Positions 24,834 to 33,660 of a stretch of 64,000 nucleotides of DNA are shown here, piece by piece (positions within the stretch are counted from its first letter, which is position 1; the number at the start of each line of letters is the position of its first letter). Source of the DNA: Mycolicibacterium sediminis. GTDB lineage: Bacteria > Actinomycetota > Actinomycetes > Mycobacteriales > Mycobacteriaceae. The notes beneath the pieces are model-generated. The model did no database searches, was not told the DNA's origin, and saw nothing but the letters and a program-made list of their open reading frames with translations. The translations under genes and the position numbers were made by a program. The DNA is taken from positions 558,001 to 622,000 of the forward strand of contig NZ_AP022588.1 in the NCBI RefSeq assembly GCF_010731735.1, in the 5' to 3' direction.

Positions 24834-25961
24834 CTAGTTGGTCGAGGTGACGGGGGTCGGATGGGGGACGCTCGGTCCGTCCAGCGCGAGGACGGAGGCG
24901 TCCTCGGCGCGGAAGGTGAGCCACACGTCGTCGTCGGCGTGCACCGGGGCCAGTGTCGCGCCCGCACTTTCGCGGACCAGCACCATGCTGCCGTCGTCAA
25001 GACGGACCTCGACCTTGCGCGCGTTGCCGAAGTAGATGTGCTGGATGACGCGGCCGCGTATCGCGTTGGCCGCGGAGGGTTCCGCGACGCCCGGGTGGAT
25101 GTCGATCCGTTCGGGCCGGACGACCACGGCGACGTCGCGCGTGTCGGGCAGCGTGCCGCGGGTCGCGGTCAGCGACCGACCGCCGACGTGCACCCGGTCA
25201 CCGTCCAGGACTCCCCTGAACACCGACGACTCACCCACGAACTGGGCGACGAACAGGCTGTTGGGATGCTCGTAGAGATCGGACGGCGTGCCGATCTGCT
25301 GTATCCGTCCGTCGTTGAACACGGCGACCCGGTCGCTCAGCACCAGCGCCTCGTCCTGATCGTGGGTGACGTAGACGAACGTCGTCCCCAGGTCGGCGTG
25401 GATGCGCTTGATCTCCAATTGCAGTGTGTCGCGGAGCTTCTTGTCCAGCGCGCCCAGCGGCTCGTCCATCAGAAGGACCCGGGGGTTGTAGACGACGGCA
25501 CGCGCGAGGGCGACGCGCTGCTGCTGGCCGCCGGACAATTCCTTGGGCTTGCGCCGGGCGAGGTGTTCGAGTCCCACCATCGTCAACGCGTCGGCGACCA
25601 TGGTGGACCGCTGCGCCTTCGCGATGGACCGCTGCCGGAGGGGATATTCGACGTTCTGTGCGACGCTCATGTGCGGGAACAGGGCGTAGTGCTGGAACAC
25701 CATGCCGATGTCGCGCTTGTAGGGCGGCAGGTCGGTGACCGGGCTGCCGTCGATGGACAGTTCACCCTCGGTGACGTCGACGAACCCGGCGATCATGTTG
25801 AGCGTGGTCGTCTTTCCCGACCCACTGGGCCCGAGCAGGGTCAGGAATTCGCCCGGACGCGCATCCAGGTCGATGGCGTCGACGGCGGTGACGGACCCGT
25901 ACCGCTTGACGAGGCCTCGCATCGTGATGGAAGCGCCGTGCGGCGCGCGGTCATCGGACAC
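24834..25961 (-). CDS. Polyamine-type ABC importer ATPase (PotA-like)
   Basis: A 375-residue ATPase. Walker A is LLGPSGSGKTTTLNM, the signature motif is LSGGQQQRVALARA, Walker B is VLLMDEPLGALD, and the switch His is in YVTHDQDEAL. The C-terminal third is a TOBE domain (GVLDGDRVHVGGRSL and VRPERIDIHPG). This length and domain order are those of PotA/FbpC-type ATPases. It is followed 12 bases later by the oxidase and overlaps the permease gene upstream by 11 bases. Confidence 0.92.
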   Translation of the reverse strand: MSDDRAPHGASITMRGLVKRYGSVTAVDAIDLDARPGEFLTLLGPSGSGKTTTLNMIAGFVDVTEGELSIDGSPVTDLPPYKRDIGMVFQHYALFPHMSVAQNVEYPLRQRSIAKAQRSTMVADALTMVGLEHLARRKPKELSGGQQQRVALARAVVYNPRVLLMDEPLGALDKKLRDTLQLEIKRIHADLGTTFVYVTHDQDEALVLSDRVAVFNDGRIQQIGTPSDLYEHPNSLFVAQFVGESSVFRGVLDGDRVHVGGRSLTATRGTLPDTRDVAVVVRPERIDIHPGVAEPSAANAIRGRVIQHIYFGNARKVEVRLDDGSMVLVRESAGATLAPVHADDDVWLTFRAEDASVLALDGPSVPHPTPVTSTN

Positions 25962-26745
25962 GATTCCTCCTGATGGCGAAGATGCTGGCGACGATGGTCA
26001 GCGCGGTGGTGAGCGCCAGGATCACCGTCGCCGCGGCGGCGATGGTGGGGTCGGTGTCGCGGGTGACCGACGAGTACATCCGCACCGGAAGCGTTTGCAG
26101 GTAGGGACTTTGGATGAACAGCGACAGCACCACCTCGTCGAAGCTGGTGGCGAACGCGAACAGTGCGCCCGACAGGACGCCCGGCGCCACCTGCGGCAGC
26201 GTGACGGTGCGGAACGTGGTCCACCTGTTCGCACCGCAGATCGCGGCCGCGTCCTCGAGCCGCCGGTCGAACCCCTGCAGGCTGGCGCTCACCGGGATGA
26301 TCACGAACGGCAGGGCGAGCACGCTGTGCGCCACGACGAATCCCACGGTCGTGCCCAGAAGGTTGAGCCGCAGGTAGATCGCGTAGATGCCGATCGACAC
26401 CACGATCACCGGGACGATCATCGGCGACAGCAGCAGTGCGCGCAGACCCTGGTCGCCGAAGAACCGCGTCCTGCTGAACGCGACGGCCGCGGCCGTGCCA
26501 CACACCGTCGCGACCACCGCCACCAGGAGACCGACGCGGATGCTGGCCTCCAGCGACCACAACCACGACGGGTCGGTGAAGAAGTTGACGTACCACTGCG
26601 TAGACCAGCCGGTCGGCGGGAACCTGAACGACGGCAGATCGGTGAAGCTGAGCGGGATCACCACCAGTGACGGCGCCACCAGCCAGGTCGCGACGAGACC
26701 GCAGAACACCAGGAGCGCGCCGCGCCAGAACGTGCCGCTGCGCAT
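25951..26745 (-). CDS. Polyamine-type ABC importer permease (PotC-like)
   Basis: A 264-residue inner-membrane permease with six helices. The EAA loop that contacts the ATPase is LEDAAAICGANRWTTFRTVT followed by LPQVAPGV. PotC-type features are the short N-terminus and AFSRTRFFG early loop. The ATG overlaps the TGA of the other permease gene by one base (TGATG), indicating coupled translation and a heterodimeric channel. Confidence 0.9.
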   Translation of the reverse strand: MRSGTFWRGALLVFCGLVATWLVAPSLVVIPLSFTDLPSFRFPPTGWSTQWYVNFFTDPSWLWSLEASIRVGLLVAVVATVCGTAAAVAFSRTRFFGDQGLRALLLSPMIVPVIVVSIGIYAIYLRLNLLGTTVGFVVAHSVLALPFVIIPVSASLQGFDRRLEDAAAICGANRWTTFRTVTLPQVAPGVLSGALFAFATSFDEVVLSLFIQSPYLQTLPVRMYSSVTRDTDPTIAAAATVILALTTALTIVASIFAIRRNRVR

Positions 26746-27641
26746 CACGACGCCCGTTCCTGCCGGGATGCACGGCGCAGCACGAACATCAGCACGGCGA
26801 GGACGAGGAAGGTCAACAGCAGGAGCACCACGCCCATCGCCCCACCGCGGCCCCACTGCAGCAGACCGTTGACCTGGACGTAGATCTGCTGGCTGATGAG
26901 TGCGTTGTCCGGGGAACCGAGCAGCGCCGGCGTGACGTAGAAGCCGAGGCTGCTGATGAACACCATCAGACAGCCCGCTCCGATGCCCTGCATGGTCAGC
27001 GGCACCCAGATGCGGGTGAACGACGTCAGCGGCTTCGCGCCCAGACTCGACGAGGCGAGCACCAGCCGACGGTCGACGCCCGACATCACCGCGTACAGCG
27101 GTAGGACCATGAACGGCAACAGGATCTGGCTCATGCCGATGACGACGCCGAGGTTCGTCCGGATCAGCTGCACGTCGCCGAGCCCGACGAGGCTCAGCAG
27201 CGCCTGAGCGGGTCCGTTGTCCTGCAACAGGATCACCCAGGCGAACGTGCGCACCATCAGGCTCGTCCAGAACGGGACGAGAACCAGCAGCGTCAGCGCA
27301 GCCCGCACCTTCGGCCCGAACGCCACCATGGCGTAGGCGTACGGGTAGCCGAGCAGCAGGCAGATGACCGTCACCTCGAGTCCGGTGGTGAACGTCCGCA
27401 GCAGCACCTCGCGCTGCACGGCGTCGCCGGCGTACCAGGCGAAGTTGTCGAACCCGGCCACCGGATCGGTGAACGCGCGCCACAGCATCACGCCCAGCGG
27501 CGCCGCGAAGACGCCGATGACGAGCACCAGCGCGGGAGCCAGCAGGGCGTAGGCGCTGCGGCGCCTGCGCTGGGCACCCGCCTCCTCAGCCCGCGAGCGC
27601 GGTGGTGCCGCGCCACCGGACAGAACGTCGACTACGGTCAT
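26745..27641 (-). CDS. Polyamine-type ABC importer permease (PotB-like)
   Basis: A 298-residue permease with six membrane helices after a basic N-terminal tail (EEAGAQRRRRSAYALLAPAL). The EAA loop reads LVLASSSLGAKPLTSFTRIW followed by VPLTMQGIG. PotB-like features include VPFWTSLMVRTFAWVILLQD and ALLGSPDNALISQQIYVQVN. It lies 13 bases after the binding-protein gene in the same transcript. Confidence 0.9.
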   Translation of the reverse strand: MTVVDVLSGGAAPPRSRAEEAGAQRRRRSAYALLAPALVLVIGVFAAPLGVMLWRAFTDPVAGFDNFAWYAGDAVQREVLLRTFTTGLEVTVICLLLGYPYAYAMVAFGPKVRAALTLLVLVPFWTSLMVRTFAWVILLQDNGPAQALLSLVGLGDVQLIRTNLGVVIGMSQILLPFMVLPLYAVMSGVDRRLVLASSSLGAKPLTSFTRIWVPLTMQGIGAGCLMVFISSLGFYVTPALLGSPDNALISQQIYVQVNGLLQWGRGGAMGVVLLLLTFLVLAVLMFVLRRASRQERAS

Positions 27642-27654
27642 GACCCGCTAACCC

Positions 27655-28767
27655 CTACTTCGCAAGCCAATCGGTGTACGCACCGACCATCGCGTCGTTG
27701 TTCTTCGACCACCAGGCGAGGTCGATCGGAAAGCGGTCCGCGAGACGCTCGGGGGTGGTGGTGAGGTAGCTCGTCGCGAGGGCGTCCAGTTGCGGCTTGG
27801 CGTCGACGTTGATCGGGCTGTACGACGTGAGTTCGGTCAGCTTGGCCTGCTGCTGCGCGCCCAGGTAGTAGTTAATCAGCGCCATGGAGGCCTTCGGGTT
27901 CTTGGCGCCCTTGGGCACGGCGATCGTGTCCGCTTCGGGCATCCACTGATCCCACATGGGCGCGAACTTCGCGCCGTTCTTGACCGCGGAGTAGGCCCGC
28001 CCGCTCCACAGAAGCGCCATGTCGACCTGTCCGGCCTCGAGGAGCTGCTGGGCTTGGGCACCGCTGTTCCAGAAGACGATGTCGCCGCGGATCGACGACA
28101 GCTTGCGCAGCGCACGGTCGGCGTCGATGGGGTACATCTGGTCCTTCGCGACACCGTCGGCCAACAGTGCGCCCTCGAGTACGCCCGGGTCGAGTTCACC
28201 GGCGATGCCCTGCACGCCGCGCTTGCCGGGGAACTTCGCCGTGTCGTAGAAGTCGGCCCAGGTCTTGGGCGGGTTGGCGCCGTACTTCTCCGTGTTGTAG
28301 ACCACGATCAGGCCGTAACCCATTGCGGGAACTGAACAGTCGTCGGTCTTGGCCCCCGGCGGGATCTTGCTGACGTCGACGATGCTGGTGTCGATCGGCA
28401 TGAACAGCTCGCCGCAGTGCTGAGCGGTGAACACGTTGGTGGTGTCGATGACGTCCCAGGTGACGTTCCCCGACTCGACCTGCGACTTGATCTTCGTGCT
28501 CTCGGTCGGGCCGTCCTGCAGGATGCGGGCGCCGGACTCCTTGGCGAACGGATCGATCGCGGCCTGCGTCTGGCCCTCCTGGAAGATGCCGCCGTAGGAC
28601 ACGAAGGTCATCGTGACGCCCTTGAGCGCGTCGGCCTTCACGGTGCCCGCCTGCGGTGGGCCGCTGCCCAGGTCGACGTCGGCACCCGGCGCGGGTCCCG
28701 ACGAACACGCCGCGGTGAGCAATACGGCAGCCACGCCGCATCCGAGGGTCTTGAGTGCAGTGGTCAT
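27655..28767 (-). CDS. Polyamine-type substrate-binding lipoprotein (PotD-like)
   Basis: A 370-residue extracytoplasmic binding protein. The signal peptide ends with the lipobox LLTAACSSG. The body is a PotD-type fold: VTMTFVSYGGIFQEGQTQAA, WDVIDTTNVFTAQHCGELF, PAMGYGLIVVYNTEKYG, RGDIVFWNSGAQAQQLLEAG and VPKGAKNPKASMALINYYLG. A conserved Asp-rich polyamine site cannot be confirmed by eye, so other amines or opine-like substrates remain possible. The ATG lies behind GGAGGAG. It is the first gene after the regulator in the minus-strand unit. Confidence 0.85.
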   Translation of the reverse strand: MTTALKTLGCGVAAVLLTAACSSGPAPGADVDLGSGPPQAGTVKADALKGVTMTFVSYGGIFQEGQTQAAIDPFAKESGARILQDGPTESTKIKSQVESGNVTWDVIDTTNVFTAQHCGELFMPIDTSIVDVSKIPPGAKTDDCSVPAMGYGLIVVYNTEKYGANPPKTWADFYDTAKFPGKRGVQGIAGELDPGVLEGALLADGVAKDQMYPIDADRALRKLSSIRGDIVFWNSGAQAQQLLEAGQVDMALLWSGRAYSAVKNGAKFAPMWDQWMPEADTIAVPKGAKNPKASMALINYYLGAQQQAKLTELTSYSPINVDAKPQLDALATSYLTTTPERLADRFPIDLAWWSKNNDAMVGAYTDWLAK

Positions 28768-28826
28768 GTGAACTCCTCCTGTGGAACGTGTTTCGCGGTC
28801 GGTGGTGGTCGTACTCGATGTCGCGG

Positions 28827-29414
28827 TCATGCGGTCGGCGGGCTGACGATCCACAGCAGTTCGGCGGGTGAGTCGCCGAGGTTGTGCACCGTGTGCGGAA
28901 TGGACGTGCGGTACTCCGCGGAGTCGCCGGCGTTCAGTTCGTGCTTCTTGCCGTCGAGTTCGAGGACGAGGGTGCCCTTGACGACGATCAGGACCTCCTG
29001 GGCATCGCCGTGCACGTAGGCCGCGCCCGCCGATCCGCCGGGGGCGAACTCCGCTGAGTACACCTCGAGGTTCATCAACGGCTTCTGCGACAGCAGATAC
29101 TTCGCGCTGAGGTCGTCGACGTGGATCTCGGGGCGGTCGGCTCGCCGCAGGATCCGCGCGCCGCCGGCGTGGTGATCGCCGAACAGGTCCGGCAGTTTGA
29201 CGCCGAGTTCCTCGGCGAGGCGCCGCAGCGTGCCGACGCTGGCGTTGACCTGCCCGCGCTCCAGCTGGCTGAGGAATCCGGCGGAGATTCCGGCCCGGGC
29301 AGCGAGGTCGCGCAGGCTGAGCTTGCGGGTGCCCCTGAATTCCCTGATGCGGCTGCCCATTTCGGCCTCGGTGCTCGACGCGACCGGGTCGATGCCGTCC
29401 TCGATCAGGGCCAC
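28827..29414 (-). CDS. XRE-cupin transcriptional regulator (PuuR-like)
   Basis: A 195-residue regulator. An N-terminal XRE helix-turn-helix covers about residues 20-75 (IREFRGTRKLSLRDLAARAG, then ISAGFLSQLERGQVNASVGT), followed by a C-terminal cupin (VHGDAQEVLIVVKGTLVLEL, ... SIPHTVHNLGDSPAELLWIV). This is the architecture of PuuR, the putrescine-responsive repressor. The GTG start has AGAGGA upstream; an ATG 18 codons later is possible. It sits upstream of the importer genes, 59 bases away, and divergent from a cupin gene across a palindromic region. Confidence 0.83.
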   Translation of the reverse strand: MALIEDGIDPVASSTEAEMGSRIREFRGTRKLSLRDLAARAGISAGFLSQLERGQVNASVGTLRRLAEELGVKLPDLFGDHHAGGARILRRADRPEIHVDDLSAKYLLSQKPLMNLEVYSAEFAPGGSAGAAYVHGDAQEVLIVVKGTLVLELDGKKHELNAGDSAEYRTSIPHTVHNLGDSPAELLWIVSPPTA

Positions 29415-29440
29415 CAGCGAACACCCATCCTCTGCTAGAA

Positions 29441-29479
29441 GAACTAACAGTTCGTTGCAAGCGAACAAAACGTTCGTTG
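29441..29479. promoter_or_regulatory. Candidate operator of the XRE-cupin regulator
   Basis: This AT-rich stretch holds GAAC-N5-GTTC (29441-29453), a near-palindrome TTCGTTGCAAGCGAA (29451-29465) and two direct copies of GTTCGTTG at 29450 and 29472, 22 bases or two helical turns apart. It lies between the divergent regulator and cupin genes, where autoregulation by a PuuR-like protein would act. Confidence 0.5.
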
Positions 29480-29579
29480 GCGTGTGACACTATGCCTGCC
29501 ACCGGGCCGCGGCAACCGGAATCGCGAAATCAATCCGCCGGCCCCGCGTACATCAGTCGACAACGTCAAGGAGGCCGCC

Positions 29580-29927
29580 ATGGGCGCACTCGTCCACCTG
29601 CCCAAGGGCACCGTCACGGGAGACCTCGAGCCCAGCGGCCGTCGCGCCGGTGCCGACAGCGGGGACCCGCAGCTGCGGACGCTGTCGGTGGAATCGGGCA
29701 CCGACGCCCAGGTCGGGGTGTGGGAGTGCGAGCCGGGTGGCTGGCCCGTCGTGAACCGGCCAGACACCGAGACCTGCTACGTCCTCTCGGGGCGGGCCAC
29801 GATCACCGACGACGAGACCGGGCGTCGCATCGAGGTGGGCGCGGGCGATCTCGTCGTCCTGCCGCCCGGATGGTCGGGCCGGTGGGACGTCACGGAGACG
29901 CTCCGCAAGGTCTACACCGTCTTCTGA
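29580..29927 (+). CDS. Small cupin-domain protein (DUF861 type)
   Basis: A 115-residue single-cupin protein. The cupin motifs are ETCYVLSGRATITDDETG and VGAGDLVVLPPGWSGRWDVT, followed by LRKVYTVF, the pattern of the (S)-ureidoglycine aminohydrolase-like DUF861 cupins. The usual metal-binding His residues are mostly replaced, so it may be a binding rather than a catalytic protein. The ATG follows AAGGAGG. Divergent from the XRE-cupin gene and likely controlled by the shared operator; DUF861 cupins often accompany DAO-type oxidases. Confidence 0.8.
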   Translation: MGALVHLPKGTVTGDLEPSGRRAGADSGDPQLRTLSVESGTDAQVGVWECEPGGWPVVNRPDTETCYVLSGRATITDDETGRRIEVGAGDLVVLPPGWSGRWDVTETLRKVYTVF

Positions 29928-29944
29928 CCGTGGCCGGACGCAAG

Positions 29945-29977
29945 AACCGCCCTGCCTGACTGGTCAGGAGGGCGGTT
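29945..29977. terminator. Hairpin between the cupin gene and tRNA-Ser
   Basis: AACCGCCCT and CCTGA pair with TCAGG and AGGGCGGTT, with one bulged G and a small loop. It lies 17 bases after the cupin stop codon and just past the 3' end of the minus-strand tRNA, so it can end transcription in both directions. Confidence 0.75.
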
Positions 29978-29981
29978 GTGG

Positions 29982-30069
29982 CGGTGGCGGAGGGATTTGA
30001 ACCCTCGGACGGGGGTTACCCGTCACACGCTTTCGAGGCGTGCTCCTTAGGCCGCTCGGACACGCCACC
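29982..30069 (-). tRNA. tRNA-Ser (anticodon CGA)
   Basis: An 88-base class II tRNA. The acceptor stem GGTGGCG pairs with CGCCACC, the discriminator base is G as in serine tRNAs, the anticodon loop is CTCGAAA giving CGA, a long variable arm is present, and the T loop is GGTTCAAATCC. CCA is not encoded. Confidence 0.95.
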
Positions 30070-30283
30070 GTGTGGCAGCTTACCGGTCGACGCGCTTCGC
30101 CCCTAATCGCCCATCGACCACGGTCAGAGGCCAACGAACGTGACGCCACGGCGAGTTTCCGGCCGATTCTTCGCCGTGGGCTCACGCTCGGCGGGTCGGC
30201 TCAGGCGGGCATCGTCGAGCCTGCTGAAAGATCGCGTCCGCGCGCGAAAAGTCGACCTCACAGCAGTCTCGGCGGAACGAAGC

Positions 30284-30739
30284 TCACCGCATCCGCGCGA
30301 AGAACTCCTCGAGCGGCGCGGCACACTCGGCGGCCAGCACTCCGCCGCGCACCTCGGGCCGATGCGTCAGCCGGCGGTCGCGCACCACGTCCCACAGCGA
30401 TCCGACGGCGCCAGTCTTCGGCTCCCACGCGCCGAACACGACGCGGGCAACCCGGGCCATCACCAGCGCGCCGGCGCACATGGTGCAGGGCTCGACGGTC
30501 ACCGCCAGGGTGGTCCCCTCGAGCCGCCAGCCGTCGCCCAGCGTGGCCGCGGCCTCCCGCATCGCGAGGATCTCTGCGTGCGCGGTCGGATCTCCGAGTC
30601 GTTCGCGCGCGTTGGCGGCACTGGCGAGCACGACGCCGTCGGCGCCGATCACCACCGCGCCGATCGGCACGTCCGCCGGTCCGGCAAGCGCCGCGGCGTC
30701 GAGCGCGAGCCGGATCAGACGCTCGTCGGCACCCGTCAC
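30284..30739 (-). CDS. tadA: tRNA(adenine-34) deaminase / nucleoside deaminase (TadA-like)
   Basis: A 151-residue zinc deaminase. The catalytic HAE is at residues 54-56 and the zinc ligands are Cys85 and Cys88 in VEPCTMCAGALVMARV. The NARE loop (ANARERLGDPTAHAEI) and VVFGAWEPKTGAVGSLWDV match TadA. It converts A34 of tRNA-Arg(ACG) to inosine; that very tRNA is encoded 17 kb away in this window. The GTG start overlaps the stop of the associated gene by four bases. The order matches the Rv3752c-Rv3753c pair. Confidence 0.9.
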   Translation of the reverse strand: MTGADERLIRLALDAAALAGPADVPIGAVVIGADGVVLASAANARERLGDPTAHAEILAMREAAATLGDGWRLEGTTLAVTVEPCTMCAGALVMARVARVVFGAWEPKTGAVGSLWDVVRDRRLTHRPEVRGGVLAAECAAPLEEFFARMR

Positions 30740-31254
30740 CGGTCCAATTTGTCCAACACCGCCGACAACTCGTCGGCGAAGCCCATCTCCTGCGCGATCC
30801 GGCCGAGCTGCTCGTCGGCGTAGTCGTCGTCGGACAGGATGATGCTCAACACGCCCTGCGACAGACCCAGGTCGGCGAGCAGACCGAGATCGCCCTTCTC
30901 GAACGGCTCCTCGTCCTCGAGGTCGTCCAGGTCGATGTCGCCGTCGAGGGCGCGCAGCACTTCCTCGGCGATGTCGTAGTCGAGTGCCGCCGTCGCGTCG
31001 GACAGGAACAGCCGCGTGCCGGCCGGGGCAGGTCGGGCGATGACGAAGAACTCGTCGTCGACGTCGAGGAGGCCGAAAACCGCACCCGCGCTGCGCAACT
31101 CCCGCAGCTCGGTCTCGGCGGCCTTGAGGCTGGTCAACGCTGCGGGCTTCATCGGCGCGCACCGCCACTTGCCGTCCTCGCGGACGACGGCGACGCCGAA
31201 GCCCTCCGGGAGGTCTGCGGCCTGGTTTTGCGCCTGTGCACGCTGTGCTCCCAT
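30736..31254 (-). CDS. tRNA adenosine deaminase-associated protein
   Basis: A 172-residue acidic cytoplasmic protein of the actinobacterial family annotated as tRNA adenosine deaminase-associated. Key segments are GFGVAVVREDGKWRCAPMK, FFVIARPAPAGTRLFLSDAT and GLLADLGLSQGVLSIILSDD; an acidic tract DGDIDLDDLEDEE is in the middle. The function is unknown; the link to TadA is conserved adjacency and a four-base overlap. A TAGCGT element seven bases upstream fits a leaderless start at this ATG. Confidence 0.85.
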   Translation of the reverse strand: MGAQRAQAQNQAADLPEGFGVAVVREDGKWRCAPMKPAALTSLKAAETELRELRSAGAVFGLLDVDDEFFVIARPAPAGTRLFLSDATAALDYDIAEEVLRALDGDIDLDDLEDEEPFEKGDLGLLADLGLSQGVLSIILSDDDYADEQLGRIAQEMGFADELSAVLDKLDR

Positions 31255-31261
31255 TGGGGCA

Positions 31262-31267
31262 ACGCTA
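31262..31267 (-). promoter_or_regulatory. Leaderless-type -10 element (TAGCGT) of the tadA operon
   Basis: Read on the minus strand, TAGCGT fits TANNNT and lies seven bases before the ATG at 31254. This supports leaderless transcription of the two-gene tadA unit. Confidence 0.5.
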
Positions 31268-31347
31268 GTCGCAGCAGACGCGCTTTGACCAGCTACGAAG
31301 TCGGCACCCGGCGTCCAGGCGCCCGGCCGATGTGCCAACCTTGACGG

Positions 31348-32304
31348 GTGGCGAGACCACTGTGCGTATTGGGCTTGGGACTCATCGGCGGATCGGTGAT
31401 GCGGGCGGGCGCGGCGGCGGGCCGCGACGTCTTCGGCTACAACCGCTCGACCGACGGCGTCCAGGCCGCGAGATTCGACGGCTTCGATGCGACCGACTCC
31501 CTCGACGGCGCGCTTCGACGGGCGGCGGACGTCGACGCACTGATCGTGCTGGCCGTCCCGATGCCCGCGCTCTCCAGGATGCTCGAGCACGTCGCCCGGG
31601 TCGCGCCGGACTGCGCGCTGACCGACGTCATCAGCGTCAAGGGCGCGGTGCTGGAGGTGGTGCGCACACGCCGTCTCGACGCGAGGTTCGTCGGCGGACA
31701 CCCGATGGCCGGAACCGCGCACTCGGGGTGGACGGCCGGCGATGCGCGGCTGTTCGTCGGTGCGCCCTGGGTCGTCAGCGTCGACGACGACGTCGACGAG
31801 ACCGTCTGGGCCGAGGTCATGCACCTGGCGCTGGACTGCGGATCGTTCGTCGTTCCCGCCCGCTCCGACGAACACGACGCGGCGGCCGCGGCCATCTCGC
31901 ATCTCCCGCACCTGTTGGCGGAGGCGCTCGCCGTCAGCGCCGCAGACGTGCCGCTCGCCTTCTCGCTGGCCGCGGGATCCTTCCGGGACGGCACCCGCGT
32001 CGCCGCTACGGCCCCCGACCTGGTCCGGGCGATGTGCGAGGCGAACTCCGACCAACTGCGCGGCTCACTGGACCGTGCGATCGAGCTGCTGACCCGCGCC
32101 CGGGAGGGGTTGGCGACCACCGGCTCGGTGGCCGAACTCGTCGAGTCCGGGCACGCCGCACGCATCCGCTACGACAGCTTCGACCGCCCGCAGATCCTGG
32201 GGACGACCATCGGGGCTCCCGACTGGCGCTCCGAACTCGCCGCCGCCGGACGGGCCGGCGGCGTCATCAGATCCGCTCTGCCAGTCCTGGGTAGTCGAGG
32301 ATGA
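31348..32304 (+). CDS. tyrA: Prephenate dehydrogenase
   Basis: A 318-residue enzyme that oxidatively decarboxylates prephenate to 4-hydroxyphenylpyruvate for tyrosine synthesis. The Rossmann motif is [15 protein letters not shown] at the N-terminus. The substrate-binding His is in [13 protein letters not shown] near residue 118, and [20 protein letters not shown] is the second conserved region. No ACT domain is present. The GTG start is 93 bases from the divergent tadA-associated gene. Its end overlaps the convergent glycolipid-binding gene by 38 bases. Matches Rv3754 in order. Confidence 0.92.
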   Translation: MARPLCVLGLGLIGGSVMRAGAAAGRDVFGYNRSTDGVQAARFDGFDATDSLDGALRRAADVDALIVLAVPMPALSRMLEHVARVAPDCALTDVISVKGAVLEVVRTRRLDARFVGGHPMAGTAHSGWTAGDARLFVGAPWVVSVDDDVDETVWAEVMHLALDCGSFVVPARSDEHDAAAAAISHLPHLLAEALAVSAADVPLAFSLAAGSFRDGTRVAATAPDLVRAMCEANSDQLRGSLDRAIELLTRAREGLATTGSVAELVESGHAARIRYDSFDRPQILGTTIGAPDWRSELAAAGRAGGVIRSALPVLGSRG

Positions 32305-32866
32305 AGCCGTGCTCGTCGACGGTCACGACCGTCTCGGCCACCGGCGACACCAGCGTGATGCCGGCCTCGTTGCTCGAGTAACTGGTCTGCTCGAGCGACA
32401 CCGACAGATCCGGCATCCGCACGTAGACGACCGGGAGGACGACGGCTTCTGCCACCTCGTAGAGCCCGGTGCGACGGATCGGCAGCGCGTTGAAGAACGG
32501 GCTGAAGATCACGTCGACGTCCAGCGCACCCTCGAAACCCGACCGCTTGGTCTGGTTGAGGTGGTCCTGGATCAGCCACATGTTCTCTTCGTCGCGCGCC
32601 ATCGAGATCTGCCGCTCGCGCTCGGCGAGCGTGACCGTCAGCGACAGGCGCTTCGTCGCGCCGGATTCGTCGGTGACCAGGTCATAGGACGCACCGAAGG
32701 CAGGATGCGAATCCGTCGCCGCCGCCACTATGCGGCCGTAGGCCTTGACCCGCCTGCCCGACAGCTGCACCCGGACGGACTCCATCCGGGACTGGTCGTG
32801 GGCACGCCATGTCAGTACGGACGGCCATTGGCCTTCGGACTCTTCGGAGCGATCTGCTGCACTCAC
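32267..32866 (-). CDS. Putative glycolipid-binding domain protein (PF06475-like)
   Basis: A 199-residue soluble protein. The segment [20 protein letters not shown] resembles the core of the putative glycolipid-binding family (PA1994-like), and [20 protein letters not shown] with [18 protein letters not shown] completes the fold. There is no signal peptide. The GTG start overlaps the stop of the permease gene proZ by four bases, so it is the last gene of the osmoprotectant importer operon. Its role there is unknown. The position corresponds to Rv3755c. Confidence 0.72.
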   Translation of the reverse strand: MSAADRSEESEGQWPSVLTWRAHDQSRMESVRVQLSGRRVKAYGRIVAAATDSHPAFGASYDLVTDESGATKRLSLTVTLAERERQISMARDEENMWLIQDHLNQTKRSGFEGALDVDVIFSPFFNALPIRRTGLYEVAEAVVLPVVYVRMPDLSVSLEQTSYSSNEAGITLVSPVAETVVTVDEHGFILDYPGLAERI

Positions 32867-33660
32867 CCCTCTACCGTAGGCGACGCAACCCCTCGTTCGT
32901 AGCGGCCTGACGATCTGGCCTCAGATCGAGATCCAGACGCCGCCGGGGCCGCGCCTTCGAGCGCGACCTCGTCGTCGAGGAACGGCTGCGGCATCCGCCG
33001 GAAGCGGTTCGAACCCGGCTCCGACGTCCACACGGCGAGCGCCAGTAGCGCGTCCAGGATCAGCGCCAGCGCCGTCACCATCAGGGCCCCGACCAGTGCC
33101 AGGTAGAACTCGCGGACCTTGATGCCGTCGATGAGGTAGCGGCCGAGCCCGCCGAGGCTGGCGTAGGCGGCGACGGTGGCCGTCGCGACGATCTGCAGGG
33201 TCGACGTGCGGAGTCCACCCAGGATGAGCGGCAGCGCGTTGCGGACCTCGACGCGCAGCAGCACCTGCCGCTCGGTCATGCCCATCGATCTCGCGGCGTC
33301 CACCACCGCGCGGTCGACGTTGGCGATGCCCGAGTAGGTGCCGGCCAGCAGCGGCGGGATGCCGAGCAGCATCAGGGCGACGGTCGGCGGCACCAGCCCG
33401 AGACCCCACAGCAGGACGCCGAGCAGCAGGACGCCGAGCGTCGGCAGGGCGCGCAGCGCGTTGACACCCGTCACCACCAGGAACGTGCCGCGGCCGGTGT
33501 GCCCGATGATCATGCCGATGGGGATGGCGACCAGCGCGGAGAACACGACGGCCACGGCCGTGTACTGCAGGTGCTCGAGGATGCGGATGCCGAGACCGGC
33601 GGGTCCGGCCCAGTTCGCGCCGGTGAAGATGAAGGACAGCGCCTCGGTCAGGAAGTTCAT
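32863..33660 (-). CDS. proZ: Osmoprotectant ABC importer permease ProZ
   Basis: A 265-residue permease with five or six membrane helices. The EAA-type coupling loop is VVDAARSMGMTERQVLLRVE followed by VRNALPLILGG, and LQIVATATVAAYASLGGLGR is typical of OpuCD/ProZ-type permeases for glycine betaine, carnitine or choline. The ATG overlaps the stop of proW by four bases. The C-terminal 40 residues are a hydrophilic tail absent from typical family members. Confidence 0.9.
   Translation of the reverse strand: MNFLTEALSFIFTGANWAGPAGLGIRILEHLQYTAVAVVFSALVAIPIGMIIGHTGRGTFLVVTGVNALRALPTLGVLLLGVLLWGLGLVPPTVALMLLGIPPLLAGTYSGIANVDRAVVDAARSMGMTERQVLLRVEVRNALPLILGGLRTSTLQIVATATVAAYASLGGLGRYLIDGIKVREFYLALVGALMVTALALILDALLALAVWTSEPGSNRFRRMPQPFLDDEVALEGAAPAASGSRSEARSSGRYERGVASPTVEG

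Noticed and set aside
24363..25973. 536-codon open frame on the plus strand
   Set aside because: Antisense to the amine oxidase and PotA-like ATPase genes, which have clear motifs; high GC produces such frames.
29092..29502. Extension of the PotD-like frame upstream to 29502
   Set aside because: The extra residues are antisense-like Arg/Pro-rich text lying in another frame of the regulator gene; the lipobox signal peptide and GGAGGAG site fix the start at 28767.
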